DNA of 64,000 nt from Gryllotalpicola daejeonensis. GTDB lineage: Bacteria > Actinomycetota > Actinomycetes > Actinomycetales > Microbacteriaceae. Both the position numbers and the translations under genes were made by a program. Where the stretch lies: positions 806,001 to 870,000 of the forward strand of contig NZ_BAABBV010000001.1 in NCBI RefSeq assembly GCF_039538145.1, written 5' to 3'. Every line of letters begins with the position of its first letter. Within the stretch, counting starts at the first letter, position 1. Of this stretch, positions 41,351 through 50,091 are shown one piece after another. The notes below the pieces were generated by a model, which searched no databases, was not told the origin of the DNA, and saw only the letters and a list, made by a program, of their open reading frames with translations.

Positions 41351-41369
41351 GTTACGACACAGTGTTACG
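41351..41369 (+). promoter_or_regulatory. Two GTTACG boxes upstream of the LLM oxidoreductase gene
   Basis: GTGTTACG occurs twice, with the GTTACG cores at 41351 and 41364, 41-59 nt before the start of the LLM gene. The first also forms GTGT-TACG-ACAC. It is similar to the boxes at 19783 and 37319. Confidence 0.4.
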
Positions 41370-41396
41370 CCGGGCTCTGCCTGCCCGGTTTCCAGC

Positions 41397-42083
41397 TCAC
41401 GCCGGAAACTGCAGCATGCCGGGCGGGGTGTTCCAGCGCACGACGACCGGCTGCGCATGCTCGAATCCGAGCACGCTCACCGTCGCCGTCGCGAGCGAGA
41501 ACGCCTGCGCGTCGACCGGACGCAGACCGAGCCACGCGGCGGCCATCGCGCGCAGGAAGTGCCCGTGGGCGAAGCAGATGACGTCGTCGCCGTTCCACAT
41601 CGTGTCGAGGGCCCGGGCGATCACGCGCTTGGCTCGCGCCTGCACGTCGGCCGCGGACTCCCCCGGCGTCGCGCCGGCGGGAACGCCGTTGCGCCACAGG
41701 TTCCAGTTCGCGCCGCGCTGCTCGATGATCTGCGGCGTCGTCAGCCCTTCATACGCGCCGTAGTCGAACTCGGCCAGATCCTCGTCGAGCTCGACCTGGT
41801 CGCCGTAGCCCGCGAGCTCTGCGGTGCGGATCGCCCGGTGCCGCGGGCTCGAGAGCACGAGGCCGAAGCGGTGACCGTTCAACACCTCGGCGATCGCCGC
41901 GGCCTCGGCCTCGCCCGCCTCGGTCAGTGGCAGGTCGGTGACGCTGGTGTGCTTGCCCGACAGGCTCCACTCGGTCTGCCCGTGGCGCACCAGCACGAGG
42001 CGCGCCTTGTTCGCGCCGCCGTGCTCCGAGAACGCCTCCCCCGGGCGGGTCGAGCGAACGGTGAGGCGGATGGTGGGGCTCAT
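41397..42083 (-). CDS. Histidine phosphatase family protein
   Basis: A 228-residue phosphoglycerate-mutase-like phosphatase. The phosphohistidine motif RHGQT is at about 33-37 and the second conserved His lies in CFAHGHFLR. Glu in DLAEFDYGAYEGL belongs to the active site. The substrate is unknown. The ATG at 42083 overlaps the stop of the epimerase gene (ATGA). This start leaves a polar extension of about 25 residues before the fold, so a later start is possible. Confidence 0.9.
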   Translation of the reverse strand: MSPTIRLTVRSTRPGEAFSEHGGANKARLVLVRHGQTEWSLSGKHTSVTDLPLTEAGEAEAAAIAEVLNGHRFGLVLSSPRHRAIRTAELAGYGDQVELDEDLAEFDYGAYEGLTTPQIIEQRGANWNLWRNGVPAGATPGESAADVQARAKRVIARALDTMWNGDDVICFAHGHFLRAMAAAWLGLRPVDAQAFSLATATVSVLGFEHAQPVVVRWNTPPGMLQFPA

Positions 42084-43123
42084 ATGGTCTCTCTGGACAG
42101 GCTGCGCAGCAGCAGATAGGCATCCTCGACGCGATAGTCGAGGAACGGCGCGAAGAAGGGGTCGTCATCGAAACGGGCGGTGCGCCCGAGCTCGTGCTCG
42201 CGCAGCAGCCAGTCGAGTTCGGCCCCGACCGCCAGGGCGAAGGTCTTGCCCTGCCAGCCGAGCGCCTGCGCAGCCGACAGGTCGAGCACGGCGGGCGGCA
42301 CCACGTCCCACGGGTGCGCCCCGTACTGCGGGTCGACGTCGTCCTCGAGCAGCTCGAACTCGAAACGGTGGCCCGCGTGCGCGGCGACCGCCTCGGCGAT
42401 CTGCCGGCCGGTCGGGGCATCCGTATCGCCGACGTTCAGAATGCGGGCAGCCGGATGCTTCGCCACGACCTCCACAAGAGAGGCGATGTTCGCCGCCGCG
42501 GTCGTGTGGTCTCCCCCGCGGCCGCCGTGCGCCAGCGCGAGCTGCTCGCGGTCGTCGAGCGCGCGCTTCAGGAAGACCCACTCGCGCGGTCGGGCGGCAC
42601 CGGGCCCGTGCACCTTGCCCGCGCGCAGCACGGTGACCGGCAGCCCCGAGTCGAGCAGCACATTCTCGGCCGCGATCTTGTTCGCCCCATAGCCGTCCCG
42701 CGTGGTGGGGTCACCGCGGCCTGGGGCCACGGTCGCATCGGTCTCGCGGATCGGCAGCGGGAACACCGGCTTCGTCGCCGAGTTGCCGTGGTTGCCGAAC
42801 TCGTCGACGTAGACCGCCTTGCTCGAGATCATGACCGACGCGTCGGCGTCGGCGAGGAACGGCGCCACCGTCAGCGCGTCCGCCTCCGTGAAGGCGAGGC
42901 AGTCGACGATCAGCTCGGCGCCGTCACCGATCACGGCACGCAGAGCGCGGGCATCCCCTCGATCTGAATTCACGAATGTGAAGCCGGATGCCTCAGCCAC
43001 ATCGTCCGGCACGTGCGCGGCATCGCGCCCGGTCGCATCGACCCGCCAGCCCGCGGCCAGCAGTCGGGCCGCAACGGCCCGGCCGATCAGCCCGGTACCG
43101 CCGAGGATCACTGCACGCGCCAC
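42080..43123 (-). CDS. NAD-dependent epimerase/dehydratase family protein
   Basis: A 347-residue short-chain-reductase-like protein. The N-terminal Rossmann loop is LGGTGLIGRAVA. A YGANK segment near 145 corresponds to the YxxxK catalytic motif, preceded by SSKAVY. The C-terminal part is substrate-specific and unassigned. It is co-transcribed with the histidine phosphatase and divergent from an alpha/beta hydrolase gene 39 nt away. Confidence 0.87.
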   Translation of the reverse strand: MARAVILGGTGLIGRAVAARLLAAGWRVDATGRDAAHVPDDVAEASGFTFVNSDRGDARALRAVIGDGAELIVDCLAFTEADALTVAPFLADADASVMISSKAVYVDEFGNHGNSATKPVFPLPIRETDATVAPGRGDPTTRDGYGANKIAAENVLLDSGLPVTVLRAGKVHGPGAARPREWVFLKRALDDREQLALAHGGRGGDHTTAAANIASLVEVVAKHPAARILNVGDTDAPTGRQIAEAVAAHAGHRFEFELLEDDVDPQYGAHPWDVVPPAVLDLSAAQALGWQGKTFALAVGAELDWLLREHELGRTARFDDDPFFAPFLDYRVEDAYLLLRSLSRETI

Positions 43124-43162
43124 CCCTCAAGGCTACCGGCGCGGTGAAGATACCGTTGAGGG

Positions 43163-43969
43163 GTGGACTCAGTGGAGAACCCCCTCGACGGCACCCAGAT
43201 CGCCTACCGCGTCTTCGGCGAGGGCTCCCCTGGCGCACCGGCCGTCGTGCTCGTGCACGGCACCGCGCTCACGCAGGCGATCTGGCGCGGCTTCGGCTGG
43301 GTGCGCGAGTTGCAGGCGACTTACAAGGTGGTCACGCTCGATCTGCGCGGTCACGGCCGCAGCGACAAGCCGTATGACGAGGATGCCTACGACCAGGCGC
43401 TCTTCGTCGGCGACGTGCTCTCGGTGATGGAGGCCACGGGCGTCGAGAAGGCGCACTACATCGGGTACTCGCTCGGCGGGCGTGTCGGCTTCGAGATCGC
43501 CTACACGCACCCCGGCCGGCTCGCGAGCCTCGTCACGCTCGGCGGCTCGCCGCGCACCGGCGGCCAGGGCATCTTCGACAAGACCTTCTTCCCCGGTGTC
43601 GTCGACACGCTCGTTGCCCGCGGCATGCAGGCCTTCGTCGACCGCTGGGCCGAGCACCTCGGCAAACCGCTGGACAACTCGACGGCACTCGCCCTGCTCT
43701 CGAACGACCCGAAGGCGCTCGCCGCCTACATGCGCAAGACCGAGGAGGACCCAGGCGTGCCCGCGCATGCGCTGTCGAGCCTTCCGATGCCGCTGCTCAT
43801 GATCGCCGGCACCGAGGACCACATCCGGGTGCGTGCCGCGGCCCGCATGCAGTCCTACCTGCCGACGATGCCCGTGCGCCTGCTCGACGGCGCGACGCAC
43901 GGGCGCACGCCGCGGCACCCGGATGCGCTGCCCGCGGTGCGGGACTGGCTGGCGGCCCAGCCTGCATAG
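43163..43969 (+). CDS. Alpha/beta hydrolase
   Basis: A 268-residue hydrolase. HGTAL is the oxyanion region near 33, LRGHGRSDKP near 60, the nucleophile elbow is GYSLGG near 99-104, Asp is in IAGTEDH and His in GATHGRTP. The substrate is unknown. The GTG at 43163 follows TACCGT by about 8 nt, so it is probably leaderless. Confidence 0.88.
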   Translation: MDSVENPLDGTQIAYRVFGEGSPGAPAVVLVHGTALTQAIWRGFGWVRELQATYKVVTLDLRGHGRSDKPYDEDAYDQALFVGDVLSVMEATGVEKAHYIGYSLGGRVGFEIAYTHPGRLASLVTLGGSPRTGGQGIFDKTFFPGVVDTLVARGMQAFVDRWAEHLGKPLDNSTALALLSNDPKALAAYMRKTEEDPGVPAHALSSLPMPLLMIAGTEDHIRVRAAARMQSYLPTMPVRLLDGATHGRTPRHPDALPAVRDWLAAQPA

Positions 43970-43981
43970 CCGCCTGGGCGC

Positions 43982-44044
43982 GGAAGAATCCGCGCGGGGC
44001 GCATGTTTTGCCCTCGAAAACGTGCGCCCCAGCGCGATTCCTCC
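43982..44044. terminator. Long hairpin between convergent genes
   Basis: Two 28-nt arms (43982-44009 and 44017-44044) around a 7-nt loop pair almost throughout. The core GCGCATGTTTT/AAAACGTGCGC has one G:U pair, and outer segments match with single bulges. The stem carries TTTT next to the loop, so this is not a classical U-tract terminator. Its position between two stop codons suggests bidirectional termination. Confidence 0.65.
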
Positions 44045-44054
44045 GAAGCGGCGT

Positions 44055-45104
44055 CTAAACGTACTGTCGGATGAGCGACCAGTCGGCGGCCGAGAGGCGG
44101 TCGGTCGAGGTGTTGCGCTGGTGCCAGAACGGGTAACGCAGGTCGGGCAGCGTCAGCTCGTCGATTCGGGCACGCTCGTCGTCGCTGAGAACCAGGGATG
44201 CCGCGGCCAGGTTGTCGCTCAGCTGCTCGTCGGTGCGCCCCGCGATGATCAGCGAGCTGATCTGCGTGCGGCCGAGCGTCCACGCGAGGGCGACCTGCGC
44301 GGCCGAGACGCCGTGCCCGTCGCCGATCTCGACCAGCAGGTCGATCAGCTTGTAGAGCAGGTCCTCGTCGTAGACCGGCGGCTCCGTCCAGCCCTGGAAG
44401 CGGCGCGAGCCCTCCGGCGCGTCCTGCCCGCGACGGTACTTGCCCGAGAGCAGTCCGCCGGCAAGGGGGCTCCAGACCAGAATCCCCAGGCCCTGGTCGA
44501 TCGCGGCGGGGATGACCTCGCCCTCGATGTCGCGCGTCTGCGGCGAGTAGTGCACCTGCGTCGCGACCGGCCGGGTGAAGCCGTGCTTCTCGGCGGTCAT
44601 GACCGCCTTCACCGTCTGCCACCCGGTGTAGTTAGAGATGCCGAGGTAGCGCACCTTGCCCGACTGCACGAGGTGGTCGAGCGCGGCCCAGGTCTCCTCC
44701 AGCGGCGTCTGACCGTCCCACTCGTGCAGCTGGTAGAGGTCGATGTAGTCGGTCCCCAGGCGGCGCAGGCTGTCTTCGGCACCGCGGATGATGTGGTGCC
44801 TCGAGGCGCCCGCGTCGTTCGGGCCGTCGCCCATCGTCATGCGCACCTTGGTGGCGACGATCCACTCGTCGCGGGCGCCGGCGAGGGCGTCGCCGAGGAT
44901 CTCCTCGGAGAGGCCGTTGGAGTACACGTCGGCCGTGTCGAGGATGTTCACGCCGGCGTCCTTCGCGAGGCCGAGCTGGCGCTTCACATCGTCGAGCTGC
45001 AGTGTTCCCACGGGGGTCGCCCACCCGGTGCCGCCGTAGCCCATGGTGCCGAGGGTCAGGGAAGAGACGCGAAGTCCGGAGTTGCCGAGCTGCCTGTAAT
45101 CCAT
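44055..45104 (-). CDS. Aldo/keto reductase
   Basis: A 349-residue NADPH-dependent TIM-barrel reductase. The Asp and Tyr are in DTADVY near 55-60, Lys in VATKVR near 86 and His in YQLHEWD near 124. It resembles the reductase at 28783 in overall layout. The ATG at 45104 (MDYRQLGNSGL) is the family start. An in-frame ATG at 45137 is not supported. It is divergent from the F420-type gene. The substrate is unknown. Confidence 0.92.
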   Translation of the reverse strand: MDYRQLGNSGLRVSSLTLGTMGYGGTGWATPVGTLQLDDVKRQLGLAKDAGVNILDTADVYSNGLSEEILGDALAGARDEWIVATKVRMTMGDGPNDAGASRHHIIRGAEDSLRRLGTDYIDLYQLHEWDGQTPLEETWAALDHLVQSGKVRYLGISNYTGWQTVKAVMTAEKHGFTRPVATQVHYSPQTRDIEGEVIPAAIDQGLGILVWSPLAGGLLSGKYRRGQDAPEGSRRFQGWTEPPVYDEDLLYKLIDLLVEIGDGHGVSAAQVALAWTLGRTQISSLIIAGRTDEQLSDNLAAASLVLSDDERARIDELTLPDLRYPFWHQRNTSTDRLSAADWSLIRQYV

Positions 45105-45159
45105 GCTTTCGAGCCTAGAGCCGAATCGATTCGACAACCAGTGCGCTTAGGCTCGAACC

Positions 45160-45600
45160 ATGCCACTTCAGGGAGAGTACGAGCCGGGCGTTTCCGAATG
45201 GGCCCGCACGCAGGCCGAGCAGTTCGAGGCCTCAGCGGGCGCCGAGGCGAACACGCTGCGCGGCAAGCCGATCGTCGTCGTCACCAACGTGGGCGCGAAG
45301 TCGGGGAAGCTGCGCAAGACCGCGGTGATGCGCGTCGAGCACGACGGCGAGTACGCGGTCGTCGCCTCCAAGGGCGGCGCGGCGCAGCATCCCACCTGGT
45401 ACTGGAATCTCGTCAAGAACCCGCACGTCGAGCTTCAAGACGGCAGCAAGAAGGGCGACTACGTGGCGCGCGAGCTGCCTGACGGCCCCGAGCGCGACGC
45501 GTGGTGGGCGCGCGCGGTCGAGGCGTGGCCCGACTACGCCGAGTACCAGAAGAAGACCGACCGGCTGATCCCCGTCTTCGTGCTCACGCCCCGCGACTGA
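45160..45600 (+). CDS. Deazaflavin (F420)-dependent nitroreductase family protein
   Basis: A 146-residue split-barrel protein of the DDN family. TNVGAKSGKLRKTAVMRVEHDGEYAVVASKGGAAQHPTWYWNL is split here by description: GAKSGKLRKT and the GGA...PTWYWNL segment are the F420-binding signatures. Members reduce quinones or nitroaromatics with F420H2, implying the organism makes F420. The start follows TAGGCT by about 9 nt. The last 17 nt overlap the convergent GH3 gene. Confidence 0.9.
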   Translation: MPLQGEYEPGVSEWARTQAEQFEASAGAEANTLRGKPIVVVTNVGAKSGKLRKTAVMRVEHDGEYAVVASKGGAAQHPTWYWNLVKNPHVELQDGSKKGDYVARELPDGPERDAWWARAVEAWPDYAEYQKKTDRLIPVFVLTPRD

Positions 45601-47821
45601 GCTCTTCGTAGGCGGCGACCAGCTGCTGGGCGGCGCCGGACGGCGCGTTCGGCACCATCGACAGCAGGTGCCCGAGCGGGATCGCGGCGAACATCTTCCC
45701 CTCGTTCGTGTTGGGGTCGAGCTGGAAGGCGTGCGCGTCGGGCAGCTGCGCGATCGCGCCCTGCAGCACCTGCGCGCCGACGGGGTCGGCGAACCAGTCC
45801 GCGATCGGCGAGAACACGGTGAGGCGCTGCCTCGGGCCCTGCGCCGAGAGGCGCACCTCGCCCGAGAGGCGCAGGTCGCGGCTCGATGCGCCGACCGAGA
45901 GCGTGAACAGGCCCTCGTCGACGATCCAGCCGTGGCGCGAGATCGACCAGTAGGCGAAGGCCCGCGAGTCGAGCTCGATCGTCACGGTCTCAGACGCGCC
46001 GGGCTCGAGGAACACCTTCTGGAAGCCGACCAGCTCGTGCTTCGGCCGGTCGATCGCGCTGTGCCGGTCGCTGCGGTACACCTGCGGGACCTCGGCGCCG
46101 GCGACGTCGCCCACGTTCGTCACGGTGAAGGTGACGGATGCCCCGTCGCCGGCCGCCTCGACAGAGAGCCCCGAGTACTCGAACTCGGTGTAGCTCAGCC
46201 CGTGGCCGAACGGGTACGACACCGGCAGACCGCGAGTGTCGTAATAGCGATAGCCGACGTAGATGCGCTCGCCGTAGACCACCTGGCCGTCGCAGCCGGG
46301 GAAGTTGATGTACGCGGGAGTATCGGCGAGCTTCACCGGAATCGACTCCGTGAGCTTGCCGCTCGGGTTGGCGCGGCCGAGCAGCAGCTGGGCGATCGCC
46401 CGGCCGCCGGCCTGCCCGAGCAGCCAGCCCTCGAGGATCGCGCGAGCGCGGAACTCCCAGCTCTCGGTCTCGACGAGGCCACCGTTCGACAGCACCACGA
46501 CCACCCGGCGCGTGACGGCGGAGACCGTCTCGATGAGCGCGAGCTGGTTCGCCGGAAGCTCGATGGTCTCGCGGTCGAAGCCCTCCGACTCGTAGGAGTC
46601 GGGCAGGCCGAGGAACAGCACTGTCCAGTCCGAGTCCGCGGCGAGGGTGCGCGCCTCGTCCGCGAGCGCCGCGTCGGCCTCCGCGTCACCGTCGAAGGTG
46701 AATCCCGGCGCGAAGCGCACACGGTTCCCGATCAGCTCGGTCAGGGCGTCGAGCGCGTTGTCGACGCGGGTCGACGGCACCTGCGAGCTGCCGGAGCCCT
46801 GATAGCGCGGCGTGCGGGCGAACTCGCCGATGACGGCGATGCGCGTCGAGCCATGCTCTGAGAGCGGCAGTGCGGCGTTCTCGTTCTTCAGCAGCACGGG
46901 GCCCTCGAGGGCCGCGCGCAGCGCGAGCTCATGCTGGGCGTCGAAGTCGACCTCGACGGGGCCGAGGCGCGAGGCATCCGCCCGCTCTGCCAGCGTCGAA
47001 AGTCGCGACACGACCCGATCGAGCACGAACTCGGGCAGCTCGCCCGACTGCGCCGCTGCGATCACACGGTCGTCACCGGTCGCCGTCGGCATCTTGAGAT
47101 CGAGGCCGGCCTTGACCGCCTCGACGCGGTCGACGACGGCACCCCAGTCGCTCACGACGACGCCGTCGAAGCCCCAGTCGTCGCGCAGCACACTCGTGAG
47201 GAGCCACTCGTTCTGCGAGGCGTAGACGCCGTTGATGCGGTTGTACGAGCACATCACCGTCGCCGGCTTCGCGTTCTTCACCACCCGCTCGAACGCCGGG
47301 AAGTAGATCTCGCGCAGGGTGCGCTCGTCGACCTCGGCCGAGACGTACATGCGATCCGTCTCCTGGTTGTTCGCCGCGAAGTGCTTCACCGACGCGCCGA
47401 CGCCCTGCGACTGGATGCCCTCGACCAGTGCCTGGCCGAATGAGCCCGCCACCAGCGGGTCCTCGCTGACGTACTCGAAGTTGCGGCCGCACAGCGGGCT
47501 GCGCTTGATGTTGATGCCCGGCCCGAGCACCACGTCGACGCCGAGGGCGCGCGCCTCGCGGCCGATGGCCTCACCCACCTCGCGCTGCAGCGCCGGGTTC
47601 CACGTTGAGCCAAGCCCCACAGCGGGCGGGAAGCAGGTGGCCCGCTTCTGGCTCTTGAGCCCGATGTCGGCGACGACCCGCATGCCGTGCGGCCCGTCGT
47701 TCATCGTGATGCGACGGATGCCCGGCACGGGCTTCGTGCTCCAGAAATCGGCCCCCGAGGCGAGGGTCGCCTTCTGCTCGAGGCTCAGATCGGGAATGAC
47801 TTCGTCAAGCTCGCGCGGCAT
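45584..47821 (-). CDS. Glycoside hydrolase family 3 beta-glucosidase
   Basis: A 745-residue GH3 enzyme, probably cytosolic since no signal peptide is seen. The nucleophile is D225 in VVSDWGAV. KHFAANNQETDR (about 146-157) belongs to the substrate site. The second domain holds SEGFDRE, with a probable acid/base Glu. A C-terminal fibronectin-III-like domain (about 560-640) follows. It cleaves terminal beta-linked sugars; the exact specificity is unknown. It starts 9 nt after a HAD gene, at the end of a four-gene run. Confidence 0.93.
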   Translation of the reverse strand: MPRELDEVIPDLSLEQKATLASGADFWSTKPVPGIRRITMNDGPHGMRVVADIGLKSQKRATCFPPAVGLGSTWNPALQREVGEAIGREARALGVDVVLGPGINIKRSPLCGRNFEYVSEDPLVAGSFGQALVEGIQSQGVGASVKHFAANNQETDRMYVSAEVDERTLREIYFPAFERVVKNAKPATVMCSYNRINGVYASQNEWLLTSVLRDDWGFDGVVVSDWGAVVDRVEAVKAGLDLKMPTATGDDRVIAAAQSGELPEFVLDRVVSRLSTLAERADASRLGPVEVDFDAQHELALRAALEGPVLLKNENAALPLSEHGSTRIAVIGEFARTPRYQGSGSSQVPSTRVDNALDALTELIGNRVRFAPGFTFDGDAEADAALADEARTLAADSDWTVLFLGLPDSYESEGFDRETIELPANQLALIETVSAVTRRVVVVLSNGGLVETESWEFRARAILEGWLLGQAGGRAIAQLLLGRANPSGKLTESIPVKLADTPAYINFPGCDGQVVYGERIYVGYRYYDTRGLPVSYPFGHGLSYTEFEYSGLSVEAAGDGASVTFTVTNVGDVAGAEVPQVYRSDRHSAIDRPKHELVGFQKVFLEPGASETVTIELDSRAFAYWSISRHGWIVDEGLFTLSVGASSRDLRLSGEVRLSAQGPRQRLTVFSPIADWFADPVGAQVLQGAIAQLPDAHAFQLDPNTNEGKMFAAIPLGHLLSMVPNAPSGAAQQLVAAYEELSRGA

Positions 47822-47830
47822 GCCCTCACT

Positions 47831-48565
47831 CTAGGAGGATGCCCACTCGAGGAGCCAGGGATAGAGGTCTTCGATGTGCGGGGCGCGCACGGTCGGTGCG
47901 GCGTCGGCCGGCACAGGCATCCGATCGATCAATGCCGTCGCAGCCCCGAGAACCGCCACGGGCGCAAGGTCGTTCACCCAGATGTCGCCGACCGACAGCA
48001 GCCGCTCGGCTGCGACGCCCTGCTCGGTGAGGATGCGCTCGGCGATCGCGTTCAGGCCGGCCGGCTTGTTCGCGCTCGTCACGACCTCGTCGAACGAGCG
48101 CGTGAGCTCGAGCTTGTCGAGCTGCTCGCGTAGCCCGTTCTCGGGCGAGTTCGAGACCAGTACCCGGTGAACGGATGCCGGAAACGCAGCCAGGAACGAG
48201 GCAAAGCCTTCCGGCGCGTGGGTCGAGATGAGCCCGTCGGCGAGGTCTGCTCGGCTCGCCCGATACGCCGCGTCGATGCGCTCAGGCGTGACGCCGACGA
48301 GCGCGGCCAGGCGCTGTGCCGCGGCGTAGCCGTCGATCGCGCCGTCGACCACGTGCAGGCCGAGGAACACGGGGTCGGCGTCGGTCATGCCCTCGGTCGC
48401 CGCGTCGAGCCGGCCGTCGGCGGCCAGCCAGCGCGAGACGACCCGGGTGATCAGATCGACGCTGCTGCCGGCCTCTTCATCGAGGTGTCTGGCATAGGCG
48501 ATGACGGGGTCGTCGCCGAGGCTGACGGTGCCGTCGAAGTCGAAGAGCAGAACGTGGGACGTCAC
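47831..48565 (-). CDS. HAD family hydrolase
   Basis: A 244-residue haloacid-dehalogenase-fold phosphatase. Motif I is FDFDGTVS (about 8-15), motif II is VLVSNS, the Lys is in SANKPAG and motif III is SVGDIWVND. The cap is helical. The substrate is unknown. A GTG at 48565 overlaps the stop of the upstream ABC ATPase (GTGA). Confidence 0.87.
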   Translation of the reverse strand: MTSHVLLFDFDGTVSLGDDPVIAYARHLDEEAGSSVDLITRVVSRWLAADGRLDAATEGMTDADPVFLGLHVVDGAIDGYAAAQRLAALVGVTPERIDAAYRASRADLADGLISTHAPEGFASFLAAFPASVHRVLVSNSPENGLREQLDKLELTRSFDEVVTSANKPAGLNAIAERILTEQGVAAERLLSVGDIWVNDLAPVAVLGAATALIDRMPVPADAAPTVRAPHIEDLYPWLLEWASS

Positions 48566-49344
48566 TCGGCCACCCTAGCGGGCGCACGGAACAGGATCTC
48601 GGAGAGGCGGTCGTGATAGGCGTGGAACTCCGGCGAGCGCATGAGCTCGGGGGTTCGCGGCCTGGGCAGGTCGATGTCGACGACCTCGACGATGCGCCCG
48701 GGCCGCGGCCCCATGACGGCCACGACGTCGGAGAGGAAGATCGCCTCGGCGATGCCGTGCGTGACCATGAGCGTCGTCGCCGGCCGCTCGCCGATGATGC
48801 GCTGCAACTCGACGTTCATGCGCTGGCGGGTCATGTCGTCGAGCGCGCCGAACGGCTCGTCCAGCAGCATGATGCTCGGCTGCACCGCGAGGCACCTCGC
48901 GATCGAGACGCGCTGCCGCATGCCGCCGGAGAGCTGCGCGGGTTTCGCGTTCTCGAAGCCGGCGAGGCCGACGAGCTCGATGAGGCCCTCGATCAGCCCG
49001 GGCTCTGGCGTGATACCCGCGACCTCAAGCGGCAGGCGGATGTTCTTCGCGACCGTGCGCCAGGGCAGCAGTGCCGAGTCCTGGAAGGCGATGCCGATCT
49101 CATGGCTGCGGCGCACCTCATCGGCCGACCTGCCGTTGATGGCGACCGTGCCCGCGGTCGGCGTCTCGAGCCCGGCGAGGATGCGCAGCAGTGTCGACTT
49201 GCCGCAGCCCGACGGCCCGATCACCGACAGGAGCGTGTCTTTCGCGGTGCCGAGCTCGACGCGGTCGAGCGCCTGCACCGAACCGCGCCCGACTCCGAAT
49301 GTCTTGCTGAGGCCCCTGACGTCGACGCCGGTGGGCGCCGCCAT
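48562..49344 (-). CDS. ABC transporter ATP-binding protein, NitT/TauT type, without local permease
   Basis: A 260-residue ATPase with Walker A GPSGCGKS near 43-50, Q-loop AFQDSALLPWRT, signature LSGGMRQR, Walker B IMLLDEP and the H-loop VTHG, where Gly replaces the usual Asp or Glu. It belongs to the nitrate/sulfonate/pyrimidine-precursor importer ATPases. No permease or binding protein is adjacent; it lies between two HAD phosphatase genes. It presumably serves a transporter elsewhere. The start is ATG at 49344 (TGATG with the previous stop) or GTG at 49347. Confidence 0.88.
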   Translation of the reverse strand: MAAPTGVDVRGLSKTFGVGRGSVQALDRVELGTAKDTLLSVIGPSGCGKSTLLRILAGLETPTAGTVAINGRSADEVRRSHEIGIAFQDSALLPWRTVAKNIRLPLEVAGITPEPGLIEGLIELVGLAGFENAKPAQLSGGMRQRVSIARCLAVQPSIMLLDEPFGALDDMTRQRMNVELQRIIGERPATTLMVTHGIAEAIFLSDVVAVMGPRPGRIVEVVDIDLPRPRTPELMRSPEFHAYHDRLSEILFRAPARVAE

Positions 49345-50063
49345 CACGCGGCTTTGGCGAGCACCTGCGTCAGCTCGTCGAGCGTCGCGATCTCGCGATC
49401 AGGTGCCGGCTGGTGCTTGCCGCGCGGCCAGTCGAAGCGGTTCAGCCAGACGCTGCCGATGCCTGCGGCCTGGGCCCCTGCGACGTCGAACTCGAGGCTG
49501 TCGCCGACGTGCCAGGTGCGTTCGGGGTCTGCGTCGAGCCGCTCGAGCGCAACCTCGAAGATGCGGGTGTCGGGCTTGGCTGCGCCGACTTCCGCAGAGA
49601 TGAAGAGCTCGTCGAAGGCGCCGGTGAGCCCGACACGCTCGAGTTTCGCGCGCTGCACGGCGCTCGGGCCGTTGGTGACGAGGCCGAGCCGGATGCCTGC
49701 AGCGGCGCACCCCGCGAGCAGGGCTGCCACGTCGTCGAACGCGCGATAGGCCGCCAGCTCTGCCTGCCACTGCGCGGCGGCGAGGAACTCGGCGGGCTCG
49801 TCGTCGAGCCCGTACTCGCCGAGCAGCCGGCGCCAGATCGCGAGGCCGAGCTCAGGGGCGCCGACCCCGCCGAGCGTCCACCCCGTGGCGTGCAGCTCGA
49901 AGACCTCTTCCTCGAAGGCCATGGTGCGCGCCGCAACCTCGGCGGCGTCGAGCCCGTGCAGACGGGCGACGTGCGCAGCGGCCGCCGTGACCCCCGCCTC
50001 GAGCGCGCCGACCCAGTCGACGAGCGTTCCGTCGAAGTCGAGCAACAGGGTGTGCGGCGTCAT
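49344..50063 (-). CDS. HAD-IA hydrolase, YjjG-like
   Basis: A 239-residue HAD phosphatase. Motif I is LDFDGTLVD at about 6-14, motif II is LVTNGPS, the Lys is in GAAKPDTRIF and motif III is HVGDSLEFDVAGA. The pattern NGP and KPD with a helical cap is like the nucleotidase YjjG, which would dephosphorylate nucleotides, but the substrate is uncertain. The ATG at 50063 is chosen for the motif spacing. It heads the run HAD, ABC ATPase, HAD, GH3. Confidence 0.87.
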   Translation of the reverse strand: MTPHTLLLDFDGTLVDWVGALEAGVTAAAAHVARLHGLDAAEVAARTMAFEEEVFELHATGWTLGGVGAPELGLAIWRRLLGEYGLDDEPAEFLAAAQWQAELAAYRAFDDVAALLAGCAAAGIRLGLVTNGPSAVQRAKLERVGLTGAFDELFISAEVGAAKPDTRIFEVALERLDADPERTWHVGDSLEFDVAGAQAAGIGSVWLNRFDWPRGKHQPAPDREIATLDELTQVLAKAA

Positions 50064-50091
50064 GCGGTCAGGGTAACCCCGCCGTCTGACA

